Shown in pieces: positions 26,401 to 34,533 of a stretch of DNA of 64,000 nucleotides (position 1 is the first letter of the stretch; the number at the start of each line of letters is the position of its first letter). The position numbers and the translations under genes are program-made. The stretch comes from Myxococcales bacterium (lineage in GTDB: Bacteria; Myxococcota_A; Polyangia; Polyangiales; Polyangiaceae), in assembly GCA_016706225.1 (NCBI GenBank), contig JADJKB010000010.1, positions 291,052-355,051 of the forward strand, in the 5' to 3' direction. The notes beneath the pieces were generated by a model. It saw nothing but the letters and a program-made list of their open reading frames with translations, made no database searches and was not told the origin of the DNA.

Positions 26401-27191
26401 GGTTTGCCCTTTTGCTCGCGGGGCGCGCCGACCTTCACGACGTCGTAGCGAGCGCCCGGGCGCACCGCCGCGTAGCCGTTCGAGGGCAGGGTCCAGGGGG
26501 TGGTCGTCCAGACCACGAGGGAGGTGTCCGGCTGGTCGACGAGGGGGAACAGCAGGAACACGCTGGGGTCGTCGACGCTCTTGTAACCGAGGCCGACCTC
26601 GGCGCTCGACAGCGCGGTGCCACCCTGTGCCCACCACCACACGACCTTGTGTCCTTGGTAGAGCAGGCCCTTGTCGAACAGGTTCGACAGCGCCCACCAG
26701 ACGCTCTCGACGTAGGTCTTGTGATAGGTGACGTAGGCGTCGGGCAAGCTCAGCCAGAAGCCGATGCGCTCGGTGAGGCGCTCCCACTCGGTGGTGTAGC
26801 GGAAGACACTCTCGATGCAGCGGGCGACGAAGGGCTCGACGCCGTACTGTTCGATGGCGGCCTTGCCGTGGATGCGCAGTTCTTTCTCGACCTCGACCTC
26901 GACGGGCAGGCCGTGGGTGTCCCAGCCGCCCTTGCGCAGCACGCGTTTGCCGAGCATGGATTGGTAGCGCGGGAAGAGGTCTTTCATCACGCGGGTGAGC
27001 ACGTGGCCGTTGTGCGGCACGCCGTTGGCGGTAGGGGGCCCTTCGTAGAAGACGAAGTGGGGCGCGTCGGGCCCGCGCAACTCGAGGGACTTTTCGAAGA
27101 TGCGCCGGGACCTCCACAGATCGAGGATCTGCCGCTCGTAGCGCGGAAAATCGAGCTCGGTGGGGACGGGTTCGAAGGGGGTCTCGGCCAT
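23466..27191 (-). CDS. ileS: Isoleucine--tRNA ligase, long form with KESKS loop and insertion
   Basis: A 1241-residue class I synthetase that charges tRNA-Ile. HNGH is at residues 60-63, the GGWDTHGLPVEVEVEK block is intact, and a CPTCGAEM zinc-like pair precedes DCWFDSGCMPFAQWGFPH. The catalytic KMSKS loop reads KESKS at 670-674. About 105-110 extra residues separate it from GADAFRWFFYAASPPW (residue 799), where about 20 are usual. The length and sequence resemble the eukaryote-like type 2 IleRS, a class often resistant to mupirocin. The ATG start at 27191 is well placed. No second ileS is seen in the window. Confidence 0.95.
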   Translation of the reverse strand: MAETPFEPVPTELDFPRYERQILDLWRSRRIFEKSLELRGPDAPHFVFYEGPPTANGVPHNGHVLTRVMKDLFPRYQSMLGKRVLRKGGWDTHGLPVEVEVEKELRIHGKAAIEQYGVEPFVARCIESVFRYTTEWERLTERIGFWLSLPDAYVTYHKTYVESVWWALSNLFDKGLLYQGHKVVWWWAQGGTALSSAEVGLGYKSVDDPSVFLLFPLVDQPDTSLVVWTTTPWTLPSNGYAAVRPGARYDVVKVGAPREQKGKPARALSLATPNLIVASELREAVAAKLGHDLEVLETLSGEELVGKRYTPPFDTYHRERAELRVELRAGGDDSMWWRVIAEDFVTLDTGAGIVHVAPAFGEDDNKAHAKQLRRYARPDEVELISAVNPDGSFKVEAGKYAGRWVKDCDKDILAELGERKLLLHEELYRHDYPFCWRSDEDPLIQMARPAWFIRTTERLADAMADNQAVSWLPEHLKEGRFGDFLRNNVDWALSRERFWGTPLNIWVCSADAEHKHAPSSVAQIEQLNPVAFKHFYEAKKLDPTLSPHLIVHKPWIDQVVFPCPTCGAEMRRVTEVIDCWFDSGCMPFAQWGFPHAEGSVAKFDDAFPADFISEAIDQTRGWFYSLLMISALVFDEPTQKKLGLSAVRGFPHPYKHCIVLGHVCDKEGKKESKSRGNYTPPEIILDRVRMEFGVLAEAHGAVAADGEALIAREDLEGMDLADGAKVVVYRADAPNDKRSVTLKAQKKLPRRVVLLSQGDRAALGAEPIRTGLQTMPVEVPRAVSAERVMIEDESTPAPGADAFRWFFYAASPPWSNTRHSLSNVRLLQKDFHVKLRNVYSFFTIYANIDGWRATNPAHAGRPPAERCLLDRWMLSEVALTVRDVRAALDEYLSYDAAMRLVELVEALSNWYVRRSRPRFWAKGLEADKCDAYATLYQALTTLAELSAPFVPFFSEEIYQNLVVRAGVVGAKESVHFADYPVPEPSTIDAALAREMALVRQVVSLGHTARTANKLKVRQPLSRADVVFNDKDALGRLESHRSLVAEELNVHDVRFMFPGHEQGAVSFKLKPNFRTLGPRLGKRVQEVKKALDGLDGSTLFAELSSAGKISLELDGERLDFSPEEIEVSVSAAEGFAAETGKVGVVVLHTTLTPELLDEGLLRELVSRVQAARKELGLEFTDRVGLGVYGSERVVRIAQASCAHLESECLAEELAVGAPEARPASAKELSIGEETLWLSVARR

Positions 27192-27392
27192 GATGTCGGT
27201 CGGGGCTATAGCGCGCTTTGTGGGGGGTTCCTAGCGTGCGGTGCACGCGAGAACCGACGCCGGCGCGAGACCAGCGGGCGCGGCGCGGCCATCGATCAGT
27301 TGCTGGACGCCGAGACACGCCGACGCTCCGGAGCAAACACCGCTCGCAAGCGTCGCGCCCAGAAGGCCGGCTCGCGCCACGTGCCGGTCTGC

Positions 27393-27512
27393 GAGGGCGA
27401 GGTGCGAAGTGCGAGGTGCGAGGGCGAGGGCGAGTGCGAGGGCGAGCGCGAGGGCGGGTGCGAGGGCGGGTGCGAGGGCGGGTGCGAGGGCGAGGGCGAG
27501 CGCGAGCGCGAG
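27393..27512. repeat. GAGGGC-type hexanucleotide tract
   Basis: About 120 bp of degenerate GAGGGC, GAGTGC and GCGAGG units in the gap upstream of ileS. It continues into the 36-bp palindrome array. The rest of the 27192-27550 gap shows no credible gene. Confidence 0.7.
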
Positions 27513-27544
27513 CGCACCGTCGAACCCTGCGCGCGGCGCTGCTC

Positions 27545-27755
27545 GAGCCGACCCCCACGTGGGCGCAGCCATCACCCGCAACGCCAACCCCCACGTGGGC
27601 GCATCCATCACCGGCAAGGCCAACCCCCACGTGGGCGCATCCATCACCCGCAAGGCCAACCCCCACGTGGGCGCATCCATCACCTGCAACGCCGACCCCC
27701 ACGTGGGCGCATCCATCACCTGCAACGCCGGCTCCCACGTGGGCGCAGCCGACTC
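27545..27755. repeat. Six CCCACGTGGG palindromes at exact 36-bp spacing
   Basis: CCCACGTGGG occurs at 27554, 27590, 27626, 27662, 27698 and 27734, each exactly 36 bp apart. The intervening 26 bp are also nearly identical (GCGCATCCATCACC, then a GCAA-type tail), so this is a tandem repeat and not a spacer-type CRISPR. It lies between the thiE stop and the ileS start. Related palindromes occur at 35723, 37399-37890 and inside HNH paralogue 2. Confidence 0.9.
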
Positions 27756-27760
27756 CGCCC

Positions 27761-28486
27761 CTACCTGCGGCCGATCCCCAGCGCATCGAGCAGCGCGCCC
27801 GGGTCGTCGTGATCCAACACCGCCCCAATCACCGCAACGCCATGCGCACCCGCATCGAGCGCCGACGCCGCGTTGTCAGCGTTCACGCCACCCAGCGCAT
27901 AACAAAGCGCCCCCCCCCCCCCGCCCCGCACCCGCACCCGCACCCGCACCCGCACCCGCACCCGCACCCGCACCCGCACCCGCACCCGCACCCGCACCCG
28001 CACCCGCACCCGTCCCGCCCCCGCACCCGCACCGGCTCCCAGCACCCCAACCCCCCGCGCCGACCTCCCATGCCGCCCCTCGAAGATCGGCGACACGAGC
28101 ACCGCGTCCACCCCACCCGGCGCCGGCGCCCCCGCATGCCACGACCGCGAAACAAAAACCTCCGGCAACAGCCGCCGCGCATCGGCCACCTCCACGCTGG
28201 CATCCCCCAGGTGCAACCCGTCGGCGTCCAGCAGTCGCGCAACGTCCATCCGATCGTTCACGCCGAACCACTGGCCCTGCTCACGCGCGAGCGCAGCCAG
28301 CGTGCGCCCGAACGCCAGGAGCTCGCGAGCCCCGAGCGCCGGCTCCCGCAACTGCACGAGCACACTGCCCGCGCGCGCCATCCGGAGCACCCCGCCAATC
28401 CGACGCACGTGCGCTTCTCGGGAGACCCGCGCCAAATCCGTCACCACGATCAGCCGCGGCGCCAGCCCGCGATCCACTCGCGTCAC
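27761..28486 (-). CDS. thiE: Thiamine-phosphate synthase with in-frame repeat expansion
   Basis: Joins HMP-pyrophosphate and thiazole phosphate to give thiamine phosphate. VQLREP (44-49), NDRMDVA (77-83), GLHLGD (90-95), VSPIF (131-135), YALGGV (198-203) and GVAVIGAVL are all present. Between GRHGRSARGVGVL and YALGGV lies an insertion of about 40 residues: Ala-Gly repeats, then about 15 Arg-Val dipeptides from a hexanucleotide microsatellite, then five glycines from a 13-base G run. The core enzyme is otherwise intact, so the insertion probably forms a surface loop. Changes in the G run would shift the frame. The start overlaps the upstream lipoprotein stop (ATGA). ThiG is four genes upstream in the same run. 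Confidence 0.88.
   Translation of the reverse strand: MTRVDRGLAPRLIVVTDLARVSREAHVRRIGGVLRMARAGSVLVQLREPALGARELLAFGRTLAALAREQGQWFGVNDRMDVARLLDADGLHLGDASVEVADARRLLPEVFVSRSWHAGAPAPGGVDAVLVSPIFEGRHGRSARGVGVLGAGAGAGAGRVRVRVRVRVRVRVRVRVRVRVRVRVRVRGGGGGALCYALGGVNADNAASALDAGAHGVAVIGAVLDHDDPGALLDALGIGRR
27910..28011. repeat. 13-base C run plus 14 tandem GCACCC units inside thiE
   Basis: A run of 13 C at 27910-27922 is followed by 14 copies of GCACCC at 27928-28011. In thiE on the minus strand these read as a G run (Gly) and CGGGTG repeats (Arg-Val). The hexanucleotide keeps frame when copy number changes; the homopolymer does not. Confidence 0.92.
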
Positions 28487-28773
28487 TTCTCGCCGGAGGC
28501 CTTGGCGCCCGCAGGTTTCTCCGGCACGGCAGCCAGATCTTCCTTGGCCATCACGGCGTGGCGACTGTTCGGGTAGCGCGCGACCAGATACTCGAGCGTC
28601 GACCGCCAGGCCGCCGCGTCTCCCTTGGCCTTGAACTGCTGCGCCAGACCGTACAGGGCTTCACCCGGCGTCTCCTGGCGCCGCAGCGCCGGATCCGGAT
28701 CCGACGCACACTGCATGGGCGCCCAACCCAGGGCAGCGCACAGACCGAGGAACGCAAACCGCACGCCGATCAT
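28483..28773 (-). CDS. Small lipoprotein with TPR-like segment
   Basis: A 96-residue protein. The start ATG at 28773 overlaps the stop of the VanZ-like gene (ATGA). The signal peptide ends in lipobox APMQC. The body holds one TPR-like helix pair (YGLAQQFKAKGDAAAWRSTLEYLVARYPNS) similar to the end of YbgF/CpoB, then a Lys/Ala-rich tail. It overlaps thiE by four bases. Function unknown. Confidence 0.75.
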   Translation of the reverse strand: MIGVRFAFLGLCAALGWAPMQCASDPDPALRRQETPGEALYGLAQQFKAKGDAAAWRSTLEYLVARYPNSRHAVMAKEDLAAVPEKPAGAKASGEK

Positions 28774-29201
28774 CTTTCCGGTTCCGGCGGGACCGCGCAA
28801 GCTTCCTGTCGCCGAAACCGCCACTCGACCAGCGCCGCCACGATCCCGGCGCCGATGGCGTCGGCGACGAAGTCGAGCAGCTCCGCCGAACGATAGGTCG
28901 TGGTCATCTGCACCAGCTCCAGGATCCCCCCGACCGCGCACACGAGCACAAAAGCCAGCCGGTTCTGCCCCGAAAAACTCAGCTTCGAGCCCTCGTACCG
29001 CACCGCGCGCAGCACCACGAGCTGCATGAACCCGAACGCGCAGGCATGCAGCACCTTGTCCATGCCAACGACGTTCGCACCGTCCAGCGAGGGAGGGTGC
29101 GACATGCCTCCATAGAAGATCGCGAACGTGTAGAGCAGCGCCGGCACGACGTGCATGAAGAATCCGCCACCACGCGCGGTCGACGCATCGACGGGGGTCA
29201 C
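28770..29201 (-). CDS. VanZ-like membrane protein
   Basis: A 143-residue membrane protein read from GTG 29201, which overlaps the MFS stop (GTGA). Four membrane segments are visible. The VanZ-type pattern is present: a MDKVLHACAFG motif, then ELVQMTTTYRSAELLDFVADAIGAG near the end. VanZ relatives include the teicoplanin-resistance protein, but most have no known role. It is translationally coupled on both sides. Confidence 0.75.
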   Translation of the reverse strand: MTPVDASTARGGGFFMHVVPALLYTFAIFYGGMSHPPSLDGANVVGMDKVLHACAFGFMQLVVLRAVRYEGSKLSFSGQNRLAFVLVCAVGGILELVQMTTTYRSAELLDFVADAIGAGIVAALVEWRFRRQEACAVPPEPER

Positions 29202-30415
29202 AGCTTCGCCGTCTCCTCGAGCTCGCGATTGCGCGTCTCGGGCAACAGCCAGAGGATGAGTGCCAGGGCCAACAGCGGGAACAACGCCGTGACCCGCACC
29301 GCGCTTCCCCAGCCCACCCGGTGCGCAAACCAACCGACCAGCGCCGGCGAGGCCACGTAGCCGATGCGACCGATCAGGTTGTTGCTCCAGGCAAAGGCGT
29401 CCGCCCGGAGATCGGTCGGAAAGAGCTCGGTGGTGTAGGCGTTCATCACCGGCAAGAACGCGCTCGCGCCGTAGATGCCGAGCATCAGCGCGCCGGTCAG
29501 CGCCCAGCGATTGTCCAGCGTGTAGGCCAGAAACACCCCGAGCGCCGTCAGGCCATAGATGCCAAAGGCGCCACCCCGCCGGCCCACGACGTCCAGCATC
29601 TTGCCCGACAAGAACACCAGCGGCATGGCCACCAGCGCGGCGATCGTGATGGCAAGACCGACCTGCCCGTCCGTCATGCCGCGCTCGCCGACCGCGAACT
29701 CCTTCCAGAAGGTCACGCTGGTCTGCGTGCACACGTAGGTCAGAAGCCAGATCAGCCCCAGCTCGACCACGCGCTTCTTGTACGGCGTCCGCCAGATGTA
29801 CACGAGCGGCCGGGCGTTCTCGCTGTGCACCTGCTCCTCGAAGCGTTTGGTCTCGCGCAGGCTGCGGCGCGCAAAGGCCAGGACCAGGAGCGGCACGATG
29901 CCCACGAAGTATACGGTGCGCCAACCCCACGGAGCCTTCAAAAGCAGCGGCACGAGCCCGGCGCACATCACGGAGCCGAGGCTGCCCGAGGCGCTGATCA
30001 CCCCGATCACCATGCCGCGGCGCTTGGCCGGGAATTCCTCGGCGGCGATCACGCTGCTGATGGCCCACTCGGCGAGCAAGAAGATGCGCGCGACCATCTG
30101 GAACGCGGCGAACGCCCAGATGTTCGGCGCGAGCCCGCTGGCAAACGTGAAGGCGGTGTAACCCGCGATGGTCACGGTCAGGACGCGACGCCGCCCCCAG
30201 CGGTCCGCCTTCCGCACCAGGAAATAGGCGAGCACCGTGCCGAGGTTGATGAAACCCACCATGAACCCGGCCTGGGTCTCGTCGAGGCCGAGGGACGCCC
30301 GCAGGTTCGGCAGGATCTGCGTCAGCGCCATGAAGTCGTAGCCCTCGAAGAAGGTCGCCACGCTCAGGAACGCAAACAGCCGTTTCTGATACGGGCTCAG
30401 GGGCTCGACGGACAT
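29198..30415 (-). CDS. Major facilitator superfamily transporter
   Basis: A 405-residue, 12-helix MFS permease. The cytoplasmic loop 2-3 motif DRWGRRRVLTV is present, the central loop carries RSLRETKRFEEQ, and the second repeat holds DVVGRRGGAFG. The order resembles the metabolite:H+ and sugar porter groups. The substrate cannot be named from sequence. Its position between thiG and thiE makes a thiamine precursor possible, but nothing in the protein shows it. It starts 15 bp after thiG and overlaps the VanZ-like gene. Confidence 0.88.
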   Translation of the reverse strand: MSVEPLSPYQKRLFAFLSVATFFEGYDFMALTQILPNLRASLGLDETQAGFMVGFINLGTVLAYFLVRKADRWGRRRVLTVTIAGYTAFTFASGLAPNIWAFAAFQMVARIFLLAEWAISSVIAAEEFPAKRRGMVIGVISASGSLGSVMCAGLVPLLLKAPWGWRTVYFVGIVPLLVLAFARRSLRETKRFEEQVHSENARPLVYIWRTPYKKRVVELGLIWLLTYVCTQTSVTFWKEFAVGERGMTDGQVGLAITIAALVAMPLVFLSGKMLDVVGRRGGAFGIYGLTALGVFLAYTLDNRWALTGALMLGIYGASAFLPVMNAYTTELFPTDLRADAFAWSNNLIGRIGYVASPALVGWFAHRVGWGSAVRVTALFPLLALALILWLLPETRNRELEETAKL

Positions 30416-30430
30416 GGGAGTCCGAGCACT

Positions 30431-31210
30431 CTACTCGATCAGTCCGGCGCTCGGGCTCGACGCGTTCGCGTGCAGGCGCTTCGGCATGCGGCCCGCCAGA
30501 AACGCCTTGCGACCGGCGCTCACCGCCTCCCGCATGGCAGTTGCCATCAGGACGGGATCCTTGGCCTCCGCGATGGCGGTGTTCATCAGCACCCCGTGGC
30601 AGCCGAGCTCGAGGGCGACCGCCGCGTCACTCGCCGTGCCGACCCCCGCGTCGACGATCACCGGCACCTTGGCCTGCTCCAGGATGATCTGGAGGTTGTA
30701 GGGGTTGCGGATCCCGAGCCCGGAGCCAATCGGCGCGGCCAGTGGCATCACCGCAGCGCAGCCGGCGTCCTCGAGCTTGCGACACACGATGGGATCGTCG
30801 ATGCAATACGGCAGCACCGTGAAGCCCTCCTTCACCAGCTGTTTCGCCGCGGCGACGGTCTCTTCGTTGTCGGGGTAGAGCGTGCGCGGATCGCCGATCA
30901 CCTCGAGCTTCACCAGATCGGCGATGCCGAGCTCGCGCGCCAGGCGCAGCGTGCGCACGGCGTCGTCGGCGGTGAAGCAGCCGGCGGTGTTCGGCAGAAT
31001 CGTCCAGCGTTTGCTCATCAAGAGCTGCATCAGCGAGCCCTCACCGCGCTCGTTCAGGTCCACGCGCCGCAGCGCCACGGTGACCACCTCGGCGCCGGAG
31101 GCCTCGAGGGCCGCGCGGGTCTCGTCGACACTCTTGTACTTACCGGTGCCCACGAACAAACGCGAGCCGAAGCTGTGCGGGCCGATCTGCAAACGATCTT
31201 CGCTGGACAT
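30431..31210 (-). CDS. thiG: Thiazole synthase
   Basis: Forms the thiazole phosphate ring of thiamine from 1-deoxy-D-xylulose 5-phosphate, dehydroglycine and ThiS thiocarboxylate. It is 259 residues long from ATG 31210; another in-frame ATG lies 15 bp upstream. FVGTGKYKS (19-27), LPNTAGC (72-78), Schiff-base Lys101 in LVKLEVIGD, PLAAPIGSG and VDAGVGTASDAA are all intact. ThiS is not seen next to it. There is no room for a TPP riboswitch in the 41 bp between it and cheR, so it probably depends on an upstream promoter. Confidence 0.95.
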   Translation of the reverse strand: MSSEDRLQIGPHSFGSRLFVGTGKYKSVDETRAALEASGAEVVTVALRRVDLNERGEGSLMQLLMSKRWTILPNTAGCFTADDAVRTLRLARELGIADLVKLEVIGDPRTLYPDNEETVAAAKQLVKEGFTVLPYCIDDPIVCRKLEDAGCAAVMPLAAPIGSGLGIRNPYNLQIILEQAKVPVIVDAGVGTASDAAVALELGCHGVLMNTAIAEAKDPVLMATAMREAVSAGRKAFLAGRMPKRLHANASSPSAGLIE

Positions 31211-31251
31211 GCGCCCGGACATAACGCCGCGCCGACAGCCGTGCAAGCGAC

Positions 31252-32061
31252 TCAGGCGCGGAACACCACGACGCCGGGAGCAAGCTCCGAGGCCGCGTGA
31301 CCCAGCGCCTTGACGCGCGGCACGTCGCTCTTGGCCACCATCAAGAAGCCCCCGTCCGCCAGGCTCCTCAGCATCAGCGACACCGCGCGCTCCGCCGCTT
31401 CGTTGCCGAAATAAATGAGCAGGTTCTTGCAGACAATCAGCTCGTATTGCCCGGGAGGCGGACCCACCATCGCATCCCGCGCGACGAAGCTGACGTTCGC
31501 GCGCAGCGGTTCGGTGATCCGCCACGCGTCGTCCGCAGCCTCCAGGTAACGCGCCGCCAGCTCACTCGGCAGGTGGCTCGCTTGTTCTTTCGAATAGCAA
31601 GCCGCGCGCGCCGTTTCGAGGGCCGGCTCGCTGCGATCCATGCCAACCACCCGAAACGTCCGCCCGCGCTCGAGTCCCGCATCGAGCACCATGGCCAGAC
31701 TCCAGGCCTCTTGCCCGCTGGAACAACCCACCGACAGCGCGCGCACCCGCTCCAGCTCCGCCAGACGCGGCACCCCGAATTTTCCGAGCGCATCCCACTG
31801 GGGTGGATCGCGAAAGAAGCGCGTCTCTCCGACCCGCAACCGCTCTGCGATCTCTTCGAGTCGCACGGCGTCGGTCCGGAGCAGCGCAACGGCGCCTTCG
31901 AGCGTGCCGTCGGCGTCCTCTCTCAGCGCATCGAGCGCGCGATCGAGGCGCGCCTCCATCCAGGCGCTCACCCCCGTGCCCTTCGAGCCGACGCCGTGGC
32001 GTCTCTCCAGCAGCTCCAGCACCGCGGCGTGGGCGTGTCGCCGTTCGGCGCTCGCCGCCAT
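31252..32061 (-). CDS. cheR: CheR-type chemoreceptor methyltransferase
   Basis: A 269-residue SAM-dependent methyltransferase that methylates glutamates of chemoreceptors. The RVGETRFFRD signature is at about 76-85, SAM motif VGCSSGQEAWSL at about 107-118, and the CKNLLIYFG motif near residue 215. The ATG at 32061 overlaps the cheW stop (ATGA). No receptor or CheA lies in the window, so it may serve a chemosensory array encoded elsewhere. Confidence 0.9.
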   Translation of the reverse strand: MAASAERRHAHAAVLELLERRHGVGSKGTGVSAWMEARLDRALDALREDADGTLEGAVALLRTDAVRLEEIAERLRVGETRFFRDPPQWDALGKFGVPRLAELERVRALSVGCSSGQEAWSLAMVLDAGLERGRTFRVVGMDRSEPALETARAACYSKEQASHLPSELAARYLEAADDAWRITEPLRANVSFVARDAMVGPPPGQYELIVCKNLLIYFGNEAAERAVSLMLRSLADGGFLMVAKSDVPRVKALGHAASELAPGVVVFRA

Positions 32062-32570
32062 CAGTCGACCACCTCCAGGCGCCCGGCGATCTCCGATAGC
32101 AGCGGCGAATCGAGCAGGCCCGGCACCTCGAGCACGGCGCAGGGGGGTGATTCGGTGATCACTCCGCGGATCACCGCGCGCGCCCGCTCGCTCGCCGTCG
32201 ACGGAGCCGGCGCCAGCTCCGACGGCAGCTCCCGCAGCCCCGACAGCTGATCCACCCGCAGCCCGGCGCGGCGCTTCTGCCCGCTCGCCTCGCGCACGAC
32301 GACGATGCGAGCGTCGGCGGTCGAGGCCTCGATGTCGGCACCGAGCAACACCCCGAGCTCGAGCACCGGCAGCACCTCGCCGCGCAGATTGGTGACGCCC
32401 GCCAGCGCCGCCGGCGCGTGGAACACCCGCGTCACCGGCCGCATCGAGATCACCTCCTGCACGTGCTCCACCGGCAAGCCGTAGAGCGCGCCGCCGACCC
32501 GCACCGCGATACAACGCGCGCGGGTGCGCGTGCGCAGCTCCCGCTCCTCGGTCGGCTGTCGCTCGCTCAT
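32061..32570 (-). CDS. cheW: CheW-like chemosensory coupling protein
   Basis: A 169-residue CheW domain, the adaptor that links chemoreceptors to the CheA kinase. IAVRVGGALYGLPVEHVQEVI and GVTNLRGEVLPVLEL are typical. There is an Arg-rich N-terminus. It overlaps cheR at the 3' end and the oxidoreductase at the 5' end, each by four bases, so the three genes are translationally coupled. Confidence 0.92.
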   Translation of the reverse strand: MSERQPTEERELRTRTRARCIAVRVGGALYGLPVEHVQEVISMRPVTRVFHAPAALAGVTNLRGEVLPVLELGVLLGADIEASTADARIVVVREASGQKRRAGLRVDQLSGLRELPSELAPAPSTASERARAVIRGVITESPPCAVLEVPGLLDSPLLSEIAGRLEVVD

Positions 32571-33691
32571 TCCGTCGCTACCTCTCGCGGTTCACTCTCG
32601 GCCCCGAGCGAGCTCTGCCCCGCCTCGAGGACCGCAACCACCGCTCGCCCCGACGCAGCGTCACTCTGCACCGGGGTGCCGTCCAGCACACTGCGCACGA
32701 AGTGCTCCGCCTCGAGCTCGAGGGGCGGGCGCCGATCGAGCGGCACGACGAGGCCGGGACCGGTCGGCAAGAACCGCCCGGGTCGCACGCCGTCGAGCAC
32801 GTCGAAGCGAGACTGGCGCGCGGGGTCGAACTCACTCGCCTTGCCCACCAGCTCGTCGATGCGCCCGCGCCCCAGCTCCGCCGCGGAGTAGAAACGCAAC
32901 ATGCGCTCCGGCGACAGATCGTCGAACACGGCAACGCCCTCGCTGCCCACGACGACCAGCTGCCGGACCTTGTCGCGATCCACCAGCGAAAGATGCAACA
33001 CCGCGCAGGGTTTTGCCCCGACACTCACCCGCGCCGCGACCACGTCTGCGCCCGCGTCTCCGGCGTTGTTCCAGCCGGCCACTCGAACCTCGGTCGGTGC
33101 TGCGGATGCCAGCAGGCGGACGACCGAGAGATCGTGCGGCGCCAGCGACCACCACGCGTTCTCGTGACGCCGGGGGCTCGAGCCGAGGCGCTCCGACACG
33201 ATCAACCGGAGCTCACCCAGCTGCCCGAGCGCGATGCGCCGCCGCAGCTCGACGATGGCCGGGTGATACTCGAGGATGTGCCCGACCATGAGCAGCGAGC
33301 CGGTCTCCCGCGCGGCGCGCTCCAGCGTGCGTGCCTCTTCGAGGGAGAGCGCCATGGGTTTTTCGACCAGCACGTCGCGACCCGACTCGAGGGCACGCAG
33401 CGCGAGGCCGGCGTGGGTTGCGGGCGGAGTGGCGATGATGACCGCGCGGGCCTCTTGCCGGCCGAGCACGTCATCGAGGTCACACACGACCCTGGCGCTT
33501 GGCGCGAGCACCGCCGCGCGCGCCCGCGCCGCCGCCGACACGTCGCAGATCTCCGCCAGCTGAACCCGCTCGACGCGGGACAGGCTGTGCGCGATCTTCT
33601 CGCCCCAGTTCCCCACGCCAATCAGCGCGACGCCGACGGACGCGCTCTTGGCCAAGGTGGGCGGCGGGACCAGATCGACGGCGAGCATCAC
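32567..33691 (-). CDS. Gfo/Idh/MocA family NAD(P)-dependent sugar oxidoreductase
   Basis: A 374-residue protein with Rossmann motif VALIGVGNWGEKIA (21-34) and the catalytic EKP at 110-112. The C-terminal part (HENAWWSLAPHDLSVVRLL) resembles WlbA/WbpB, the dehydrogenase that oxidises C3 of UDP-N-acetylglucosaminuronate. Together with the aminotransferase at 46030 and the acetyltransferase at 35762 it could build a UDP-2,3-diacetamido sugar. It overlaps cheW by four bases, a surprising partner. The family call is firm; the substrate is inferred. Confidence 0.85.
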   Translation of the reverse strand: MMLAVDLVPPPTLAKSASVGVALIGVGNWGEKIAHSLSRVERVQLAEICDVSAAARARAAVLAPSARVVCDLDDVLGRQEARAVIIATPPATHAGLALRALESGRDVLVEKPMALSLEEARTLERAARETGSLLMVGHILEYHPAIVELRRRIALGQLGELRLIVSERLGSSPRRHENAWWSLAPHDLSVVRLLASAAPTEVRVAGWNNAGDAGADVVAARVSVGAKPCAVLHLSLVDRDKVRQLVVVGSEGVAVFDDLSPERMLRFYSAAELGRGRIDELVGKASEFDPARQSRFDVLDGVRPGRFLPTGPGLVVPLDRRPPLELEAEHFVRSVLDGTPVQSDAASGRAVVAVLEAGQSSLGAESEPREVATE

Positions 33692-33701
33692 GGGTTCGGG
33701 G

Positions 33702-34526
33702 TCAGTGGGCTTCTAGCGTGATTTCGCGGCTCGGTCGACGATCGCTCGCGGGGGGCGCGTCCTTCCAGCGGCGGTGCATCCACAGCCACTGATCGGGGTG
33801 GCGCAGCACGAACGCTTCCAGCCAAGCGCTGGCCTGCCGCATGGCGGTCTCGGCCCAAGCAGGGCCCGCGTGCGCCGGGGGTTCGAGCACCCCCGCGAGC
33901 TCCGCGACGTGGCGACCCGAGGACGTGCGCCGGGCGAACACCACACACAACGGCACGCGCGCTCGGGCGGCGATCAGCGCGGGAGCGAGATCGACCCGCG
34001 CCGGCTGACCCAGGAACGTGACCACGGTGGTCGCACGCTCGCGCTCCGGGGCTTGATCGATCAGCATGGCCACCGCCTCACCGCGCCGGAGCAGCGCGCC
34101 CGCGCTGACCGCCGCGCTGCCCGCGGCCACGGTCTTCAAACCGTGTCGGCGTCGGAGCGTCTGCCAGACTCGGTCGAGCACGCCGATCGACAGGTGTTTC
34201 GTCACCACCGTGAGCGGCACCCGCTCGGCCGCCGCGCAGGCGACCAGATCGAACGCGCCGGTGTGGGCGGTGGCGATCACGGCGCCGCGCGCCGCCAGCA
34301 CGTCGAGCACACGCTGGTCCAGGCTGACGTTCTTCACGGCGCGCCGCGACAGGAACAGCTCCATCAGCGAGGTGCCGAGGCCGCGATACATTTCTCGCGC
34401 CGTGGCTCGCGGCAGCGCGACACCGGCGCGACGCATGCACGCCTCCACGTGGCTTCGGCGGATGCGCAGCAGATCGCCGACGAACCACCCGAGGAAGACC
34501 CCCACCCAGCGGGCGAGCGCCATCAT
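33702..34526 (-). CDS. LpxL/HtrB-like lipid A acyltransferase family protein
   Basis: A 274-residue protein with an N-terminal membrane anchor (LARWVGVFLGWFVGDLL) and the HX4D acyltransferase motif HTGAFD at 88-93. AMLIDQAPERE and a C-terminal WLWMHRRWK are the other family blocks. This family adds secondary acyl chains to lipid A, or acylates other lipids. It lies 10 bp before the oxidoreductase gene and 7 bp after a hypothetical gene on the same strand. Confidence 0.87.
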   Translation of the reverse strand: MMALARWVGVFLGWFVGDLLRIRRSHVEACMRRAGVALPRATAREMYRGLGTSLMELFLSRRAVKNVSLDQRVLDVLAARGAVIATAHTGAFDLVACAAAERVPLTVVTKHLSIGVLDRVWQTLRRRHGLKTVAAGSAAVSAGALLRRGEAVAMLIDQAPERERATTVVTFLGQPARVDLAPALIAARARVPLCVVFARRTSSGRHVAELAGVLEPPAHAGPAWAETAMRQASAWLEAFVLRHPDQWLWMHRRWKDAPPASDRRPSREITLEAH

Positions 34527-34533
34527 GCTCGGC

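Noticed and set aside
27545..27755. CRISPR array
   Set aside because: The period of 36 bp is suggestive, but the intervening sequence is also repeated, with no unique spacers and no cas genes in the window.
25095..27812. 905-codon plus-strand open frame
   Set aside because: Antisense to ileS and running into the hexanucleotide tract; the sequence is low complexity at its end.
31160..31252. TPP riboswitch upstream of thiG
   Set aside because: Only 41 bp separate thiG from cheR, too short for the aptamer, and the conserved CTGAGA core was not seen.
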